Of a stretch of DNA of 47,339 nt, positions 18,038 through 26,889 are shown piece after piece. Position 1 is the first letter of the stretch. Each line of letters starts with the position of its first letter. Source of the DNA: Firmicutes bacterium HGW-Firmicutes-7. Lineage in GTDB: Bacteria; Bacillota; Clostridia; Lachnospirales; Vallitaleaceae. Below the pieces are notes generated by a model that was not told the DNA's origin, made no database searches, and worked only from the letters and a program-made list of their open reading frames with translations. Made by a program: the position numbers and the translations under genes. The stretch is taken from assembly GCA_002841375.1 (NCBI GenBank), contig PGZO01000031.1:1-47339 (forward strand). Reading direction: 5' to 3'.

Positions 18038-19831
18038 ATGGGTTTTTTTAATATTGCAGGATTAGCAGCCTTAATATGCTTGCCAATTATTATAATTTTA
18101 TATATGTTACGACCAAAAAACATGCCCTATTCGCTACCAAGCCTTTATTTATGGAAGACGATGGCAAATGAAATCGAGTCCGCGTCCCAGTTTCAAAAGC
18201 TTAAAAGTAGCTTATTAATGTTTTTGCAACTTGCAATCGCATTAATAATAGCATTTATGCTAGCAGGCCTATTTATTAAAAATAGTTCAATGCCTGATAG
18301 GGTTATTTTGGTTGTCGATGGTTCTGTATCGATGAAATCAACAGACGTAGATCCATCAAGAATGGAATATGCCAAGGAACAAGCGGTTACATACGTTAAG
18401 CAGTTAAACAGAGGTGCCCAGGTTACACTTATTGCACTGAAAGATATCCCAGAAATTCTATTAACAGATGAAACGGATCATAGTCTAGTGGCGGCTTCAA
18501 TTAAGAACTTGTCAGCAATTGATACGTACAGTGATATGAATCTTGCAGTACAAACGACAACAGCACTAAAAAGAGAAGAAGAAACAACCATTGTCTATTT
18601 CGGAGATCGAGAATTTCCTGGTGCAGAAAATGTCTTCGTTGCAAAAAATCATGACAATGTGGCCGTTCATAATATTGCCTATACAATCTACGCAGGGGCA
18701 AAGGATATGCGTGTCCTAGCAGACATTATTAATGAGAGTGACAAAAAGGTAAACGTTCCATTAAGCCTATATGCAGATGAACTGTTTTTAGATGCTAAAC
18801 AGGTGGAAATAGAACCAGGGGAAAGTGCGAAAGTATTTTTCAGTAATATCCCGTTGGCTACAACGGAACTTATGGTTCAAATTGACCGTGAGGATAATTT
18901 GGAAGTCGATAATGTTGCCTATACAACGGTAGCAAAAGAACAAGTTAAAAAGGCTGTTCTAGTTACGAGTTCGAATATCTTCTTAGAGAAAGTATTTAAG
19001 CTAAACAAAGCAATCGAGCTATATCAAGCAGAGCCTAAGGATATTGAAACACTGAAAGGATTTGATCTCTATATTTTTGATGGTGTGCTTCCAACGACCT
19101 TGCCAACAGATGGTGCAATCATGATGTTTGATCCACCGGAAAATGAATATTTCAAGGTACTTGGCTACGCAAATAACCCAGAGCTCTTTGCAACAGGACA
19201 TGAAATAACAAGTCATATTAACAAGCCTGACTTTGCCATCGGCTCAACCCAAATATATGAAGTGCCTACTTGGGCAGAGGATGTACTTGACACAGAGTAT
19301 GGCGTATGTGCTTTTGCAGGAACGTATAACGGTGTTCGAGTTGTTGCCTATGGGTTTGATCTTCATAGCACTGATCTGCCATTGGTCGTAGATTTTCCTA
19401 TTATTATGACGAATTCATTAGGATATTTGGTGCCAAACAGCATGCTCCACGCAACAAGCATATCTGCAGGAGAAGGGATGGGAATTAGAATCCTTCCAAA
19501 CACAGAAGAGGCGTATATCATAAATCCAGATGGACTAAAGGAACATATAGATGTATCTAGTGAAGAAACAATGTATAAAAATACAGCTAAAACTGGACGC
19601 TACACCCTTGTTCAACGATCAAGTGAAACAGAAATCATAGAAGGATTTGGTGTAAACGTACCTAAAAAGACAAGTGAAATTGATGCTACAACAGAAGCCC
19701 CAAATAAAAACATAGAGGTAAGCAATAAAAGAAGCTTATTTATTATTTTAGGGATACTTGTTCTGACAATTATTTGTACAGAATGGTTTATCTATAACTA
19801 TAGGAGGAAGATTCATGCGATTAAGCTTTGA
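18038..19831 (+). CDS. BatA-like membrane VWA-domain protein
   Basis: A 597-residue protein. Its N terminus (MGFFNIAGLAALICLPIIII) and LRPKNMPYSLPSLYLWKTM match the two-span BatA domain. A VWA domain follows (about residues 88-215) with the metal-site motif VVDGSVSMKS. The central part is extracellular with beta-sandwich character and a third span lies near 568-588. BatA-type proteins pair with MoxR in aerotolerance and envelope functions. Its last 17 bases overlap the next gene, so co-translation is expected. Confidence 0.88.
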   Translation: MGFFNIAGLAALICLPIIIILYMLRPKNMPYSLPSLYLWKTMANEIESASQFQKLKSSLLMFLQLAIALIIAFMLAGLFIKNSSMPDRVILVVDGSVSMKSTDVDPSRMEYAKEQAVTYVKQLNRGAQVTLIALKDIPEILLTDETDHSLVAASIKNLSAIDTYSDMNLAVQTTTALKREEETTIVYFGDREFPGAENVFVAKNHDNVAVHNIAYTIYAGAKDMRVLADIINESDKKVNVPLSLYADELFLDAKQVEIEPGESAKVFFSNIPLATTELMVQIDREDNLEVDNVAYTTVAKEQVKKAVLVTSSNIFLEKVFKLNKAIELYQAEPKDIETLKGFDLYIFDGVLPTTLPTDGAIMMFDPPENEYFKVLGYANNPELFATGHEITSHINKPDFAIGSTQIYEVPTWAEDVLDTEYGVCAFAGTYNGVRVVAYGFDLHSTDLPLVVDFPIIMTNSLGYLVPNSMLHATSISAGEGMGIRILPNTEEAYIINPDGLKEHIDVSSEETMYKNTAKTGRYTLVQRSSETEIIEGFGVNVPKKTSEIDATTEAPNKNIEVSNKRSLFIILGILVLTIICTEWFIYNYRRKIHAIKL

Positions 19832-22607
19832 TCACTTATACCCTTTGTGGCTCATCCTTCTGGTGCTGCCTCTCATCATTCTACCCTTTATAAAATATGC
19901 GAAAAAGACTACACGGCAAAAGGTTTTCTTAACACTCAGAACGCTAACAGCCTTGTTAATCATACTTTCAATGTGTGGCGTAAGCTTAGTTAAAACAGCC
20001 AAAGACACAACAACTATTTTCATTAGCGATTTATCCGATAGTACATTGGATCGACAAAAGCTGATCGAGAACTTTATTTCAGATGCGCTAAAATCAAAAG
20101 ACAGTAATGATATTACAGGAATCATTGGGTTTGGTGCAGATAGCTCGACTGAAAATGAACCCTCCAAGCAAACGATATTTAATGGATTTCAAACATCAGT
20201 CGACACAGATTTTACGAATATTAGTGGCGCACTGCTTCACGGAGCAGCACTTTTTCCGCCAAATACAAAAAAGAGAATGGTTCTTATTACAGATGGCCTT
20301 GAAAATATGGGAGACAGTGAAAGACAAATAAGAGCCCTACAGCAAAATGGAACCATTGTTGATGTCTATGGCGTTGTTAAAGGAGATTTTGAAGAGGTTC
20401 AACTAAGCCAAGTGCTTGTACCAGAAAAGGCAGGTAAAAATCAAGTTATTGATATTGCTGCACATATAGAAAGCAACGTTAAAACAAAAGCAACCATTTT
20501 ACTCTATGCCGGCAACGCACTTAAGCATGAACAACAAGTTGATTTAGACCTTGGAACAAATAAATTTATATTTACAGATACCGTTTCTTCTGGTGGCGTT
20601 CTTTCATATCGTGTTGAAATTATCCCGGAAAAAGATACGTATATGGAAAATAACTATTTGTCTTCCTTTGTTACTGTAAACGATCTACCAGTTATTTTGC
20701 TTATTGAAGATGAAGATGGCCAAGGCGAGCAAATTATTAAAATGCTCGAAGAGCATGTAACGATAGAGGTTAAAGCACCAGAGGAAGCACCACAAACACT
20801 AGAATCTTTAATTAAATACGATGGCTTCATTCTTGCAGATATTTCTATAGAACGCTTCAATGCCAAATTTCTAACAAACTTAGAAAATGTCGTGAAGAAT
20901 CAAGGAAAAGGTCTATTGGTTACCGGAGGAGATAGCAGCTACGGGCCAGGCGGATACTACAAAACAATACTTGAAGAAATGCTGCCTGTTAATATTGATG
21001 TTAAGCCAAAAGAAGAAAAACCAAATCTTGCATTACTACTCGTTATTGATAAGTCAGGTAGTATGACAGAAGGACAATATGGTATTTCTAGACTTGAGCT
21101 TGCAAAAGAGGCCGCAATTCGTTCGACGGAAGTGCTAGAGCCAAAGGATATGCTTGGAGTTATTGCCTTTGATGATTCGATAAAATGGGTGGTAGATCTA
21201 CAACTTGCTACAGACAAGGGTGCATTACAAGATCAAATAGCAACCATCGTTCCAGGTGGCGGCACAAGTATTAGACCTTCATTAGAAGCGGCCGTCAACG
21301 CACTGATTGACACAGATACGAAACTTAAGCACATCATTTTATTGACAGATGGTCAAGCTGAAACCACAGGGTATGAAACCGCCATAAACAATATGAGAGA
21401 TCACAGCATCACCTTATCCACTGTAGCAGTTGGAAAAGGCTCAGATAAATTATTATTACAAGTGTTGGCAAATGCAGGAGGCGGAAGGTACTACTTAACA
21501 GACGAATTTTCTGATATACCTTCTATTTTTACAAAGGAAGCCTTTATGGCGGGTAAAAAATATTTAAATAACGTCACCTTTTCACCGACCCTCATTAATT
21601 GGTCTCAAATAATGAAAGGGATTGATGCGGTTCCTGAACTAGACGGCTATGTAGCCACAACGATAAAACCTACATCAAAGCTCCTGCTAGCTGGACCAGA
21701 AGATGATCCAATATTGGCAACGGGCCAGTATGGTTTAGGAAGAACCATTGCCTGGACTTCCGATGCAAATGGATTATGGACAGCGAAATGGTTAACTTGG
21801 GACCAGAGCCCAAGCTTTTGGACGAACCTTATATCTTGGATGGTTCAACAGGATATGGATAAGAAATATACGGCCACTACTTCCTATGAAGGTGGAGAAG
21901 GCGTCATAACCGTTAAAAGCCTTGGCGAAGAAGCGGTTTCTGCAGCTGAAATATCAGGTATTTTAGTAACACCTGAAGGAACGGAAACAGAAGTAATATT
22001 AGAAGCGACAGCACCAGGCACTTATACAGGAAGCTTTGAAGCATCGGGTGAAGGCGTATACATGATTAATATGTTGCTTGAATCAGAAGGTGTAACAGAA
22101 AAAATCGTAACAGGCTTAAATGTAGGGTATTCTCCAGAATATAATTTCTATAGTAAAAGAGGAATTACACCTGAGCGTATCGCAGAGCTATCCGGAGGAA
22201 GGGTACTCAAAAATGCAAAAGAGGTATTTAAAGGTGAAGTATTACCAGTAGTAGGAAGTAATAATATTAGCAATATATTGCTTTTACTTGGACTTATTTT
22301 ATTTATGAGTGAAATAGCCATTAGAAAAACCAACGTAAGTTTCTCTTTTATTGATCGTTTTATGAAGGCTTTCACTTCAAAAGGACGAGAAATAAAAGCC
22401 GATATTACGGAGTATATGGCAACAAAGACGGTGCAAACAAAAGAGGTCGTGCAGGGTCAATCAATACAAGAAAGGAAGAAACCTTCCAAAGAAAAAACAG
22501 CACCTGTAAATAGTAAAGGTAAAGAGAAAAAACAGGAAAAGGCACAAACGGTTGATAGAAGCCATATAGATGTGCTGCTAGATAAGAAGAGAAAAAGAGG
22601 CCAATAA
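19815..22607 (+). CDS. Large membrane VWA / glutamine-amidotransferase-like protein
   Basis: A 930-residue protein. Two N-terminal spans come first (about 8-28 and 36-60). A first VWA-like domain has ISDLSDSTLD and MVLITDGLENMGD (about 65-185). A beta-sandwich stretch follows, then a class-I amidotransferase-like fold (VILLIEDEDGQGEQI to GGDSSYGPGGYYKT) into which a second VWA domain is set (LVIDKSGSMTEGQ to IILLTDGQAETTG, about 398-550). A C-terminal span lies near 815-835 and a basic cytoplasmic tail of about 95 residues ends the protein. Proteins with this order are known from MoxR clusters but lack an assigned role. It closes the cluster; a new promoter follows. Confidence 0.85.
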   Translation: MRLSFDHLYPLWLILLVLPLIILPFIKYAKKTTRQKVFLTLRTLTALLIILSMCGVSLVKTAKDTTTIFISDLSDSTLDRQKLIENFISDALKSKDSNDITGIIGFGADSSTENEPSKQTIFNGFQTSVDTDFTNISGALLHGAALFPPNTKKRMVLITDGLENMGDSERQIRALQQNGTIVDVYGVVKGDFEEVQLSQVLVPEKAGKNQVIDIAAHIESNVKTKATILLYAGNALKHEQQVDLDLGTNKFIFTDTVSSGGVLSYRVEIIPEKDTYMENNYLSSFVTVNDLPVILLIEDEDGQGEQIIKMLEEHVTIEVKAPEEAPQTLESLIKYDGFILADISIERFNAKFLTNLENVVKNQGKGLLVTGGDSSYGPGGYYKTILEEMLPVNIDVKPKEEKPNLALLLVIDKSGSMTEGQYGISRLELAKEAAIRSTEVLEPKDMLGVIAFDDSIKWVVDLQLATDKGALQDQIATIVPGGGTSIRPSLEAAVNALIDTDTKLKHIILLTDGQAETTGYETAINNMRDHSITLSTVAVGKGSDKLLLQVLANAGGGRYYLTDEFSDIPSIFTKEAFMAGKKYLNNVTFSPTLINWSQIMKGIDAVPELDGYVATTIKPTSKLLLAGPEDDPILATGQYGLGRTIAWTSDANGLWTAKWLTWDQSPSFWTNLISWMVQQDMDKKYTATTSYEGGEGVITVKSLGEEAVSAAEISGILVTPEGTETEVILEATAPGTYTGSFEASGEGVYMINMLLESEGVTEKIVTGLNVGYSPEYNFYSKRGITPERIAELSGGRVLKNAKEVFKGEVLPVVGSNNISNILLLLGLILFMSEIAIRKTNVSFSFIDRFMKAFTSKGREIKADITEYMATKTVQTKEVVQGQSIQERKKPSKEKTAPVNSKGKEKKQEKAQTVDRSHIDVLLDKKRKRGQ

Positions 22608-22618
22608 CCACAAAAGCA

Positions 22619-22646
22619 TTGACTTATTTTTAATTAACATTAGAAT
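22619..22646 (+). promoter_or_regulatory. Promoter of the rhomboid gene
   Basis: TTGACT (22619-22624) and TAGAAT (22641-22646) with a 16-bp spacer lie between the VWA cluster and the rhomboid gene, so this starts a new unit. Confidence 0.5.
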
Positions 22647-22692
22647 AATATATATAGACAAAAAATGGGGATAAAAAATAAGTGAGGCCAAT

Positions 22693-23739
22693 ATGTTATT
22701 TGACAAGATTAATGAGTACTTTATTGAACGAGAATTTCAACGGATTCCGACAGATAGTGAAACAGTAAAAATGTATGCAACCTACCAAAAGAGCAGCTTG
22801 TATTTGGTAAACTTAATTGAATTAGATGATGAATATAAATTAGATATTGAAAAGTACATGCACTACAAGGTCTTAACCAAAAAGCAATTCCTACATGTTA
22901 ATTCAGATAAGGTGATTTTGCTGAACATTATTTTAACAGATAATGCGAAGAGTATTTATGATGATGTGAATATACCCCCTGAACTTGAGGAGGACTTTAT
23001 TGATATTAACTGGATTATTGATACGAAGGCAAAGGAATTGGTTATACCCAATAAGCAGATTAATAGCGTCATTCATCTTGAAAAGGATCTTGAAGCCATA
23101 CTAGGATCAGATCTAGTGGAGCGGATAAAGTTAACGAAAATAGATCGGTTTCCAATACTCACCTTATTGCTTATATTAAGTAATTTAGGAATTTGGCTAG
23201 CAATGGAGGCAGCGGGTGGATCAACGAATAGTCAAGTGCTAATCAAATTTGGTGCGTTGTACACCCCACTTGTTATTGATGGCAGACAATATTGGCGACT
23301 GCTAACAGCAAACTTTGTTCATATCGGTGCGTCCCACTTGTTTTTAAATTGCTTTAGCTTATTTATTTTCGGTACAAGACTTGAAAAATATATGTCAAGA
23401 TTTCAATTCATTGGCGTGTATATTGGTGCAGCACTGTTTGGCGCGGGATTTAGCTTAACGAGTCATTTATTTATGAATACCGTTGCAATTACCGCTGGTG
23501 CAAGTGGTGCCATTTATGGTTTGATAGGAAGCATTATTGTATGCTCCAAACTATCGGGAAAATCTATAGATGGATTAACGGATTATATTATGATTATTTT
23601 CTTCATCCTAGGAATGGCAATAAGTCTTGTTAGTCCTAATGTTGATGTAAATGCACATCTTGGTGGATTTGTTGGAGGCATTTTATTTACTTTTGCAGTA
23701 CTTAGGAAAATAAAAGTCAAGCCAACCACCCTTGAATAA
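22693..23739 (+). CDS. Rhomboid-family intramembrane serine protease
   Basis: A 348-residue protein. The first 150 residues form a soluble domain that I do not recognise. The C-terminal part has six or so spans with rhomboid signatures: RQYWRLLTANFVHIGASHLF in the L1/TM2 region, the catalytic serine in GASGAIYG (about Ser271) and the catalytic histidine in NAHLGGFVGG (about His322). The catalytic pair is intact, so it should cut membrane proteins within the bilayer. An extended soluble N-terminal domain is also seen in Bacillus GlpG/YqgP. Substrates are unknown. AGTGAGG lies 5 bp before the ATG. Confidence 0.92.
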   Translation: MLFDKINEYFIEREFQRIPTDSETVKMYATYQKSSLYLVNLIELDDEYKLDIEKYMHYKVLTKKQFLHVNSDKVILLNIILTDNAKSIYDDVNIPPELEEDFIDINWIIDTKAKELVIPNKQINSVIHLEKDLEAILGSDLVERIKLTKIDRFPILTLLLILSNLGIWLAMEAAGGSTNSQVLIKFGALYTPLVIDGRQYWRLLTANFVHIGASHLFLNCFSLFIFGTRLEKYMSRFQFIGVYIGAALFGAGFSLTSHLFMNTVAITAGASGAIYGLIGSIIVCSKLSGKSIDGLTDYIMIIFFILGMAISLVSPNVDVNAHLGGFVGGILFTFAVLRKIKVKPTTLE

Positions 23740-23741
23740 AA

Positions 23742-23803
23742 AACACCCTTTCAGCGGAAACTATTTGTACGATTAACCAATACAAATAACTCCAAAGAGG
23801 TGT
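23742..23803 (+). promoter_or_regulatory. Hairpin leader with paired ribosome binding site
   Basis: TATTTGTA (from 23762) pairs with TACAAATA (to about 23788). Outside it, CACC near 23742 can pair with GGTG of the ribosome binding site (AGAGGTG). The fold could damp translation of the 23811 gene or act as a weak terminator after the rhomboid gene. Confidence 0.35.
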
Positions 23804-23810
23804 AATAATT

Positions 23811-24647
23811 ATGCTAGAGTACGAAGGAACAGCGTCAAGTTGTCAACTTGATACGAAAATACTGCACACTTTTTTAGAATATAGAGCACTAAGACTTCAA
23901 TTTAGCCATACGAGCAGTGAACAAGGGTATAAGCTTATAGAGGGTGTGGAGGATCTGTATCCTTTAACTATAGGGGGTAGTAAAAAAGCACTTGATATAA
24001 TGCGGCGGTACATATATCAATATTATAAAGAAAGCACCTTAGAGGTAATCGATCAAAGGTTTTTAGAGCGATTTTATAGTTGTTTTTTACCGTCTCAGCT
24101 ACTTCGAGTAACGTATAAAGAAATTGAAAGCTTATCGACTGAATGGACTTTGTTTTTTGAATTTATTGGTAATAGATATGATAAAACCCTTCTTAAAAGC
24201 TCGTGTACAGCAGTATTTAAGAGCCATGAAGAAGATTTACATCGAATATTATATCTTATTAAGGAAGTAAGAAAATATGGTGAAGTTCCTGTGCTTTGCT
24301 GGGAACCCTTTATTATAGATATGAAATGCTATAAGAATATGAAAGTTAAGGAAAATGCCTTGGATAAATATATCATTTATGACCAAGGGTATTTTGTGAT
24401 TCAAGACAGATTAGGAAACAATATTATCTTATTTAAAAATTCACCAGTGAAGACGTTCTATAAAATTAAAATAGATATCCCTTTAGGTGAAGAAATGAAA
24501 ATGGGTGATATCATTCATATGAGCATAAAGAGAAAGCTCTTTTCAACAGCATGGAATATCATAAATGTTAAAGCATATTTTGATGAAAGTGCAGGTGAAT
24601 ACTTAAATTTAGGAGGCAAGGGCAATGAAGCAAGCAAAAATAGCTGA
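23811..24647 (+). CDS. Protein of unknown function
   Basis: A 278-residue soluble protein that I do not recognise. It has no signal peptide or membrane span. The N-terminal half is helical and the C-terminal half (about 170-265) has beta-rich stretches such as YIIYDQGYFVIQDRLGNNIIL. Six scattered cysteines show no clear motif. AGAGGTG lies 8 bp before the ATG. Its 3' end overlaps the next gene by 23 bp, so a functional link to the UDG-flavodoxin-SCP2 protein is plausible. Confidence 0.75.
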   Translation: MLEYEGTASSCQLDTKILHTFLEYRALRLQFSHTSSEQGYKLIEGVEDLYPLTIGGSKKALDIMRRYIYQYYKESTLEVIDQRFLERFYSCFLPSQLLRVTYKEIESLSTEWTLFFEFIGNRYDKTLLKSSCTAVFKSHEEDLHRILYLIKEVRKYGEVPVLCWEPFIIDMKCYKNMKVKENALDKYIIYDQGYFVIQDRLGNNIILFKNSPVKTFYKIKIDIPLGEEMKMGDIIHMSIKRKLFSTAWNIINVKAYFDESAGEYLNLGGKGNEASKNS

Positions 24648-26466
24648 AATATATAAAGAGTGTTCCACCTTAATCACTGAACAGACCCAAGAGATTCATC
24701 AACTTGTGCTAGGGACTGGAAATTTTGATGCGAAGGTGCTTATTGTTGGAGATGTACCAACGAGCGAGGAAGAGGATGCAGGGTTACCTTTTGTTGGCAG
24801 GGCAGGGAAGCCCCTTCATGATTGCCTTGATGCGCTAGGTCTTAAAGAAGAAGACGTATACGTGACCCAGGTCGTAAAATATCGCCCCTATAGAATCAAT
24901 GAAAAGAGTGGAAGGGTTGTTACAAGAGCGCCTAAAAAAGAAGAAATACAATTCTTTCTTCCTTATTTGCAAGAAGAAATTGGTATTATATCGCCTAAAA
25001 TCATTATAACCCTTGGGGGAATGCCCCTTAGAGCAATAATGGATAATAATCGGCTACAAATTAATGCAGAGCATGGAAAGGTGAGAACGAAATATATTAA
25101 TAACCATGTTTATAAAGTACTTCCCTTTAGCCAAGAAGCTTTAAGACAGGCGGAATATGAAGATAATAATGATATGGAAGTGCTTAGAAAATTAGTTGAA
25201 TATGTTCATACAGGAAAAGAAGAGATTAAGGAAGAAGAAAAGGTGGATATAAAAGCGGATACAAAAGTCAATGGAAATATAGATATAAAAATGGATACAA
25301 AAGTCAATGGAAATACAGACATAAAAACGGATACAAAAATTAATGAAAGCGCACATAGAAAAATGGATACAAAAATTACCATTTCGCCCAAGAAGGTTAA
25401 ACCGAAGCCGATTAGAACCGAGCAGGATTCTTCTAAGCTAAAGGCAATTATCATTTATGGTGGAGATGGATATGCGGATGATCCTACATTAGTTGCAATA
25501 GATCGAATAAGCAATGTGCTAACGGAATTAAATACTAGCATTATACGGCTTGACTTATATAAGGATCAATATGATATTCAAGAATTTTTTGCAGAGCTAG
25601 CTGAAGCTAGAGCGGTCGTAATTGCGACGACTGTTGAATGGTTTGGTATTGGTGGACACTTGCAGACGTTTTTAGATAAGTGCTGGAAGTACGGGAATAA
25701 AGCTTACTTTAACGATGCTTATTTATTTGGTGTTGTAATTAGCAAGCAGCACTATGAGCGAGATACATATAATCACTTAATTAAGTCATGGGAGCTGCTG
25801 GGTGGTGTGGAAGGCAGCAGTATTTGTGCCAATATAAAGAAATCAGTAGAGCTTGAAACCAACGGCGCTTTGTTGAATTCTATTGATAAGAAAACGGAAG
25901 AATTCTATAGAGTTGCCCATCAAAGTAGAACGGTTCTGCCCACGAGCATTAGAAATAACAAGATTTTTATTGAAGTGAACAATAGACAAGCGATTGAAAA
26001 TGATTATTCTTTTACAGAGACGCCGATGACGGTTGAAGATCAAGAAACCTTTATACCAAATTATGAGGCCTTTATGGAGAAGCAACAAAAGGATATTGAA
26101 GATATTACCAATCTATTTAAGCAGAAGCTGAGTAGTAAGGTGGTTCAGGCAGCTAAAACTGAGACGGAGCTATTTAAGTCAGCATTTGTTGGAAGTGATG
26201 ATGGTGTCAATTGTAAGATTCAGTGGAGTATTAATGATAAAGTGAGTAAGAACTTTGTTATGGATCTTAAGAAGGGGAAGCTCAGTACGTATTTCGGATC
26301 TGTGACAGATTTTAATACGGTGATTCACTTGGATGAAGAGATATTGAAAAAGATTATGGACGGCAAGATGACGGTTCAGAGGGCGTTTATGACCGGAGAG
26401 ATTAAGGCGAAGGGGGATTTTACGGTTATTTATAAGTTGGATGGATTGTTTGATTTAGCGAGGTAG
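24625..26466 (+). CDS. Fusion protein: degenerate family-4 UDG fold, flavodoxin-like domain, SCP2 domain
   Basis: A 613-residue protein with three domains. Residues 1-195 follow the family-4 uracil-DNA glycosylase pattern (GDVPTSEEEDAGLPFVGRAG, TQVVKYRP, IIITLGGMPLRAI). The family's GEAPG has become GDVPT, the KCRP and second-half cysteines of the iron-sulfur cluster are absent (Tyr86, and Phe in QFFLPYL), and the late histidine-proline motif reads VLPFSQEAL. A linker of 12-residue repeats spans about 206-252. Residues 275-440 look like a flavodoxin / NADPH-FMN reductase fold (LKAIIIYGGDGYADDP, VVIATTVEWFGIGGHLQTFLDKCW). The last 110 residues match SCP2 lipid-binding domains (GKLSTYFGSVTDFNTVIHLD, FMTGEIKAKGDFTVIY). 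Glycosylase activity is doubtful. AGGAGG is 8 bp before the ATG. Frame is open throughout, so this is one protein and not a sequencing join. Confidence 0.82.
   Translation: MKQAKIAEIYKECSTLITEQTQEIHQLVLGTGNFDAKVLIVGDVPTSEEEDAGLPFVGRAGKPLHDCLDALGLKEEDVYVTQVVKYRPYRINEKSGRVVTRAPKKEEIQFFLPYLQEEIGIISPKIIITLGGMPLRAIMDNNRLQINAEHGKVRTKYINNHVYKVLPFSQEALRQAEYEDNNDMEVLRKLVEYVHTGKEEIKEEEKVDIKADTKVNGNIDIKMDTKVNGNTDIKTDTKINESAHRKMDTKITISPKKVKPKPIRTEQDSSKLKAIIIYGGDGYADDPTLVAIDRISNVLTELNTSIIRLDLYKDQYDIQEFFAELAEARAVVIATTVEWFGIGGHLQTFLDKCWKYGNKAYFNDAYLFGVVISKQHYERDTYNHLIKSWELLGGVEGSSICANIKKSVELETNGALLNSIDKKTEEFYRVAHQSRTVLPTSIRNNKIFIEVNNRQAIENDYSFTETPMTVEDQETFIPNYEAFMEKQQKDIEDITNLFKQKLSSKVVQAAKTETELFKSAFVGSDDGVNCKIQWSINDKVSKNFVMDLKKGKLSTYFGSVTDFNTVIHLDEEILKKIMDGKMTVQRAFMTGEIKAKGDFTVIYKLDGLFDLAR
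25243..25380 (+). repeat. 36-bp tandem repeats in the linker of the fusion protein
   Basis: About 3.5 units of 36 bp encode 12-residue repeats: DTKVNGNIDIKM, DTKVNGNTDIKT, DTKINESAHRKM, DTKITI. The first two units are nearly identical in DNA, pointing to recent duplication in a flexible linker. Confidence 0.8.
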
Positions 26467-26525
26467 AAATTTCGGGAATAGTTGGTAAATAGTTTTGAGT
26501 GGATAGTTTTGGATGGATAGTTTCC

Positions 26526-26624
26526 GGATAGATAGGTGCCAGATGGATGGGTTCATTTTTCTGGCCTTTCCCATTCGGCCGGTCGGGCGAAAAATGAACC
26601 CATCCACCTGGCACCTATCTATCC
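26526..26624. repeat. 99-bp near-perfect inverted repeat (REP/MITE-like)
   Basis: The arms 26526-26561 and 26589-26624 are complementary over 36 bp with a single mismatch (26542). They include GATAGGTGCCAG and TGGATGGGTTCATTTTTC. The 27-bp middle contains GGCC...GGCC. It codes for nothing obvious and lies just after the fusion gene. GGATAGTTTT-type short direct repeats precede it (26500-26525). Confidence 0.8.
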
Positions 26625-26720
26625 TGGTGTGAAGAATAAGGAGCAAAAGCAAAAAAAATATATAAAAATCATATGTAAAAACCATGACAAAAGATACCTA
26701 TAAGCAAATAGAATTCTTAT

Positions 26721-26750
26721 TCGAGCCCCGAATATTAGGGCTCATTTTTA
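26721..26750 (+). terminator. Terminator-like hairpin upstream of abiEi
   Basis: GAGCCC (26723-26728) pairs with GGGCTC (26738-26743), followed by ATTTTTA. It may end the fusion-gene transcript or insulate the antitoxin unit. The remainder of 26625-26812 is AT-rich with no gene. Confidence 0.65.
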
Positions 26751-26812
26751 TGCCCAGAATAAAGATGGTCAATCCGGGAAGAATATAATATATTATTGAT
26801 TGGGAATAATTA

Positions 26813-26841
26813 TTTACAAACGTGCTTTTAAAATGTATAAT
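26813..26841 (+). promoter_or_regulatory. Promoter of the abiEi gene
   Basis: TTTACA (26813-26818) and TATAAT (26836-26841) with a 17-bp spacer. AAAGTA direct repeats (26843-26856) just downstream could be part of the autoregulatory operator that AbiEi proteins bind. Confidence 0.65.
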
Positions 26842-26889
26842 TAAAGTACGAAAGTAAAGTTAAGATAAACAGAAAGCGAGGTGGCTCAT

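Noticed and set aside
26426-26685. Minus-strand frames of 62 and 76 codons across the 99-bp hairpin
   Set aside because: They read through the inverted repeat and short direct repeats and show no start signals or domain.
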